Below the pieces are notes generated by a model. The model saw only the letters and a program-made list of their open reading frames with translations, was not told the origin of the DNA and made no database searches. Positions 61,301 through 64,000 of a DNA stretch of 64,000 nucleotides are shown here, in pieces. The stretch is taken from contig OZ025873.1 of the NCBI GenBank assembly GCA_964019415.1, forward strand, positions 2,792,982 to 2,856,981, written 5' to 3'. Origin of the DNA: Ianthella basta. Its lineage: Eukaryota > Porifera > Demospongiae > Verongiida > Ianthellidae. Position 1 is the stretch's first letter. Each line of letters starts with the position of its first letter. The translations under genes were made by a program, and so were the position numbers.

Positions 61301-64000
61301 CTGCAGTGCCACCAACTTCAGCCCTACCAGTTATGCGTTACACTGCTGACACCAGCCCTCCCTCCTTGGAGTCCTTCGATTTAGACCTAAACTTTGGAAT
61401 CCTCTCACTGACTTTCAACGAGTATGTTCGAGACTTCACTCTAGACCTTACAGCCATCACCTTTGCAAACATGAGAGACCCTGCTACAGCTGCTACTGTG
61501 ACCCTCAGCGATATGGATACCATGGACAATAACATCATGCATCAAGTTGATGTGATCACTTTGCAACTTTCTGATGAAGATCTCAATGCATTGAAATCTG
61601 AAACAAGAGTGGCTGTGGCTACGAATACCACCCTGCTCTCTGCCACCAGCAGTTTGATTCAGGATGGAGCAGGAAATCCATTTGATTCTATCCCCATTAC
61701 ACGGGCCCGTTCTGTGAACATTTTGATGCCTGACACTACTGCACCAGTTCTGCAGACATTTGACTATGATGTAAATACTGGTGTGATAGTCTTCCATTTC
61801 AGCGAAAGCATTCTGTCAACTTCACTCCTCCTTCGTAGCATGATCCTGCAGGACAGTGCCTCAGGTGAGGGCCAGTTTCTACAGCTGGACAATGTGACTG
61901 TGCCTGAATCAAACCCAGCTGATGTCAGCGTACTACTGAGTAAGGAAAACCGGGATGAGTTGCAGAGACTAAGGATCTGCATTGCACGTACCAACTGTTT
62001 CCTGAGCTTTCCTAATGGAACCTTCACTGACACCAGTGATGTGCCTGGACCAGAGGTACCAAGAAACAATTCACTGATGGTTGATGAGCTGATAGTAGAT
62101 ATGACTGTCCCACAGCTGGACTCATTCCTGCTGTTTGACCTCGACTCTGGCATCCTCACCCTATTGTTTGATGAAACGATTCAAGTGGGTAGCATTGATC
62201 TCTCCAGCTTGGCTCTTCACCAGACAAACGATGACACACAAGGGTACTCGTTGACTTCTGGGTCAGTTCTAACCAACGATAGTACCATGGTGACCATCCA
62301 GATTTCTGACAGGGACTTGAATGAGATTAAGAAACGGGACATTTGCCGCTCACGAGGACTCTGCTGGGTGAGGCTTTCATCAACATTTGTGCTTGATGTC
62401 ACCGGAAACATGCTTGATCCTATTGTGCCAAGATCTGATGTGTCTCTAACAGAAAGGGCTGATAGATTTGTGGAAGATATCACCAGTCCCAATCTCATTT
62501 CATATGACCTGGATATGAACCAAGGCAGGGTAACTCTGAGGTTTGATGAACCAGTGAATTTCTTCTCAGTGGACCCTACTCAACTGACCTTCAGCAGTAA
62601 CCGCACAGAAGGCTCATCCTATCAGCTGACTGGAGGAGATCGTGTGACTGCTGGGAATGATGTTGAGTTTGTGTTTGACCTTATTAGCAATGATCTCACT
62701 CTGCTGAAGGCAGCTACAGATTTGGTGATTTCAAGAGCAACCACCTACCTCAACTACACGGCAAGCTTGGCAGTGGATCTCTCTACTCTGCGCAACCAAG
62801 TGAATATTTCAGACCTTGAAGAAGGCCTGCTGCAGGTGACAAGCTACACAGCAGACATGGTTAATCCTGAATTAGTGGACTTTACCAGGCTGGACATGAA
62901 CACAGGAAGAATCCAGTTAGAGTTCAGTGAGCCAGTTGAAATCAGCTCTTTCACACCATCCTCTGTCCAGCTCCAATCTGCTGCTGATGACAATGCAATG
63001 GGCACAGAAACATTTACACTAACTGGTGGTGTACCCAGCTATCTCAGTGATGAGAAGACTAGAGTGGAAGTAGTGTTCAGCATGTTGGATTTGCAGGACA
63101 TAAAGCTCATGGCCAACCTGGCCCGCCAAGAGTCTACCAGCTTTATTTCATTTTCAAGCAGTGCCCTCACTGACACAGCTTCTAACCCTATTCGCTCTGT
63201 TTCTGCCTCATCAGCTGCAGGCGTCAGTATATACATCACAGACAGCACTGGCCCACAGCTAACAGACTTCACCCTTGACATGAATAGTGGTATGCTGACA
63301 TTGTTCTTCAACGACATTGTGGATAGTGGTCTCATTACATACGAGCAGATCACATTGCGAGCCAACCGTGATCCTTCTGACACCATCAACCAATACACCC
63401 TCACTGGTGGTACTACCCCCAGCAGTGATGGGTATGTGGTGGTTGTTCAACTGACTAACACTGACCTGAATGCCATCAAGAGGATCACTGGTCTTGCCAC
63501 AGAACAAAACAACACTTTCCTAGCCATCACAGCCCAGGTAATACGTGATGTTTTTATGAATCCGGTGATGTCTGTCATTCCAGAAAACAGTGTGCCTGCT
63601 GCCAACTTTACTGAGGACATTACTCCACCTGTGCTGGACAACTTCTTCTTAGACATTGATCAGGAGGTGATCACTTTCTCCTTCAGTGAAACTATCAATG
63701 TTTCATCTTTCCAGGTGGATTCCATTACCCTGCAGAGCACCATGACAGGTGGTGTTTCGTATATGCTCACCAATGGCACACTAGTACCTGAGGATGCTGC
63801 TGATGTGGTAGAACTGTCTCTTACCACAGCTGAAATCAATGCAATCAAACTTATTCCAGGCCTGGGCACAGATGCTACTAATACATACATCTCTTTCCCC
63901 AATGGAACAGTCAATGACATGTTTGACAACCCCATAGATGCAATCTTGTCTACTAATGCAAAGATGGCCAGCAACTTTACACCAGATGTCACACGACCAG
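25238..64000 (+). CDS. Giant secreted Ig-like repeat protein, plus-strand gene (C-terminus outside window)
   Basis: Spliced model: exon 1 25238-25313, exon 2 26386-58967, exon 3 60049 to the right edge; together 12,203 codons plus one base. Exon 1 encodes a signal peptide (MGLGAKALVAFF, then VSLLLASTAVA, cut before DD). Introns are phase 1 and phase 0, and both junctions keep the frame inside recognisable protein. The mature protein is 98 full ~125-residue Ig-like units (numbered 0 to 97 here) plus the start of another, with nothing else visible. Units differ strongly between neighbours but match every 23 units. Cysteines are rare and come mostly in close pairs. N-glycosylation sequons are abundant, often NNT or NDT just before F/Y-L. 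The conserved Asp residues in LDL, D-x-x-GN and the linker could bind calcium, which is inference. The visible part alone would exceed 1.3 MDa. No named gene is recognised. A long extracellular fibre for adhesion or matrix is the best guess. Confidence 0.9.
25314..26385 (+). other. Intron 1 of plus gene (phase 1)
   Basis: The donor is GTAAGT and the acceptor TTATTTAG ends at 26385. Joining G (25313) to CT (26386) makes an Ala codon and gives ...VADD-A-LAMSTVESEPTL..., leading straight into the first Ig-like unit. A stop at 26349-26351 prevents the large frame from extending further left. The other nearby AGs (26350-26351 and 26370-26371) have the wrong phase for exon 1. The 1,072 bases hold no element or gene that I can see. 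Confidence 0.75.
26826..35402 (+). repeat. 23-unit super-repeat, copy 1 (units 1-23)
   Basis: Begins at the first unit with the one-residue-longer F-x-x-F-D-L-D-S-G strand. Markers: insertion-type unit 9 starting at 29769; paired-cysteine units 12 (31101-31124) and 13 (31476-31496); an LTMQAFAFDD-type unit 16 (ATG of MQAF at 32652); paired-cysteine unit 23 (35262-35282). Length 8,577 nt (2,859 codons). It is preceded by signal-proximal unit 0 (26386-26825), which corresponds to the last unit of the later copies. Confidence 0.85.
35403..43901 (+). repeat. 23-unit super-repeat, copy 2 (units 24-46)
   Basis: The same marker order recurs: FTHFDLDSG and C-x5-C in unit 24 (cysteines 35652 and 35670); a longer first strand in unit 26; insertion-type unit 32 starting at 38424; paired-cysteine units 35 (39762, 39780) and 36 (40128, 40146); the TMQAFAIDD unit 39 (41277); paired-cysteine unit 46 (43770, 43788). 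Length 8,499 nt (2,833 codons). Confidence 0.85.
43902..52496 (+). repeat. 23-unit super-repeat, copy 3 (units 47-69)
   Basis: The same order: FVEFDLNQG and C-x5-C in unit 47 (44154, 44172); longer first strand in unit 49; insertion-type unit 55 starting at 46929; paired-cysteine units 58 (48270, 48288) and 59 (48633, 48651); the TMQAFAIDD unit 62 (49782); paired-cysteine unit 69 (52365, 52383). Length 8,595 nt (2,865 codons). Confidence 0.85.
48633..48653 (+). other. Cysteine-bounded RGD loop in unit 59
   Basis: The codons read C-T-H-R-G-D-C. RGD is the classic integrin-binding tripeptide, and a loop closed by a disulfide is a favourable way to present it. The equivalent loops in units 13, 36 and 82 are CSRRYQC, CSNRLSC and CDRRAHC, while the matching minus-gene loop is CAHRGNC. 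The motif may therefore be a chance form of a generally basic loop. Integrin binding is inference only. Confidence 0.5.
58968..60048 (+). other. Intron 2 of plus gene (phase 0), carries a MITE
   Basis: The donor is GAG/GTATGC and the acceptor TTTGTCCTCATTCAG ends at 60048. The join ...FNPGTVLE-VSNSNVLNVQFSEEDLNAIF... restores a normal unit (unit 87) between its LTGG-equivalent strand and its DLNAIK motif. Of the 1,081 bases, 483 (59480-59962) are a terminal-inverted-repeat element. The rest is plain AT-rich DNA. No other unit in the window has an intron at this place. Confidence 0.9.
59480..59962. mobile_element. Non-autonomous Tc1/mariner-type MITE in intron 2
   Basis: The element begins CAGTACTTTTGGGTTGGTTG and its last bases are the reverse complement of CAGTACTATTTGGGTCGGTT, so both ends begin CAGTA and are flanked by TA (59478-59479 and 59963-59964). 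This is the usual target duplication of Tc1/mariner elements. The inverted repeats match for about 75-90 bases with scattered differences. The interior is richer in CpG than the surrounding intron and encodes no transposase. A full TGACGTCA palindrome lies at 59543-59550 inside the left arm. Confidence 0.8.
60049..64000 (+). other. Exon 3 of plus gene (runs off the window)
   Basis: The exon is open in the frame set by the splice and ends the window inside a D-V-T-R-P linker. It completes unit 87, encodes units 88 to 97 in full and reaches the first residue of unit 98. Units 92 and 93 carry the recurring C-x5-C pair (cysteine codons at 61978 and 61996; 62344 and 62362), so the 23-unit order continues across the intron. 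Confidence 0.88.
62110..64000 (+). repeat. 23-unit super-repeat, copy 5 (start only, units 93-97)
   Basis: Unit 93 opens with FLLFDLDSG and carries C-x5-C (62344, 62362), as units 1, 24, 47 and 70 do. Unit 95 has the longer first strand (FTRLDMNTG), as in units 26, 49 and 72. The window ends before the remaining markers could appear. Confidence 0.8.

Larger units (their letters stand above)
52497..62109 (+). repeat. 23-unit super-repeat, copy 4 (units 70-92), interrupted by intron 2
   Basis: The same order: VDLFDLDSG and C-x5-C in unit 70 (52743, 52761); longer first strand in unit 72; insertion-type unit 78 starting at 55458, which here has gained its own C-x5-C (55716, 55734); paired-cysteine units 81 (56799, 56817) and 82 (57168, 57186); the FQAFGIQD unit 85 (58329); paired-cysteine unit 92 (61978, 61996). 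The coding length without the intron is 8,532 nt (2,844 codons). A fifth copy starts at 62110. Confidence 0.85.

Noticed and set aside
26600-63992. Many minus-strand frames over the plus gene, the longest being 52598-53419
   Set aside because: They are also antisense shadows of the repeat units and follow the same period.
1-64000. Bacterial or plasmid origin of the window
   Set aside because: The arrays resemble bacterial adhesins, but frame-keeping GT-AG introns, a TA-flanked MITE and low gene density indicate a eukaryotic nuclear genome.
1-64000. Calx-beta, cadherin or fibronectin III repeats
   Set aside because: The cadherin DRE/DXNDN motifs, the Calx-beta acidic motifs and the FnIII Trp/Tyr pattern are absent from the units.

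Overview
The window looks like nuclear DNA of an animal. It has GT-AG introns whose phases keep the reading frame, short inverted-repeat elements in the non-coding parts, CpG-poor genic DNA around one CpG-rich patch, and only two genes in 64 kb. An early-branching marine invertebrate such as a sponge would fit, but no marker in the sequence fixes the taxon.

Layout: bases 1-21766 (minus strand) are one uninterrupted open frame of at least 7,255 codons that starts with a signal peptide and runs off the left edge. Bases 21767-25237 are a ~3.5 kb non-coding divide with a CpG-rich patch (about 23.15-23.80 kb), likely 5'UTR introns for both genes, two fold-back elements and a microsatellite. Bases 25238-64000 (plus strand) are a second gene of at least 12,203 codons: a 76-nt signal-peptide exon, a 1,072-nt intron, a single 32,582-nt coding exon, a 1,081-nt intron carrying a 483-bp Tc1/mariner-type MITE, and a third exon running off the right edge.

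Both predicted proteins are secreted and consist almost only of one ~125-residue beta-sandwich-like repeat: 57 full units plus two partial ones in the minus gene, 98 full units plus the start of another in the plus gene. The unit runs roughly P-x-L-x-x-F-x-L-D-L-N-x-G-x-L-x-L-T-F, then [SDN]-E-x-V, a central LTGG, DLNAIK, NTFLS, D-x-x-GN, and ends with a D-x-T-P-P linker. It resembles bacterial Ig-like (SbsA/Big_5 and SwmB type) repeats.

The strongest hidden structure is a higher-order repeat in the plus gene. Several independent unit-type markers recur every 23 units (2,833-2,865 residues, 8.5-8.6 kb), and a paired-cysteine marker recurs at alternating 11 and 12 unit steps. So the array grew in nested steps: unit, then an 11/12-unit block, then a 23-unit block, then at least four copies. 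The minus gene keeps one stretch of the same unit-type order, so the two head-to-head genes share an ancestor and are probably co-regulated. The function is not known to me; giant extracellular adhesion or matrix fibres are the likeliest role.
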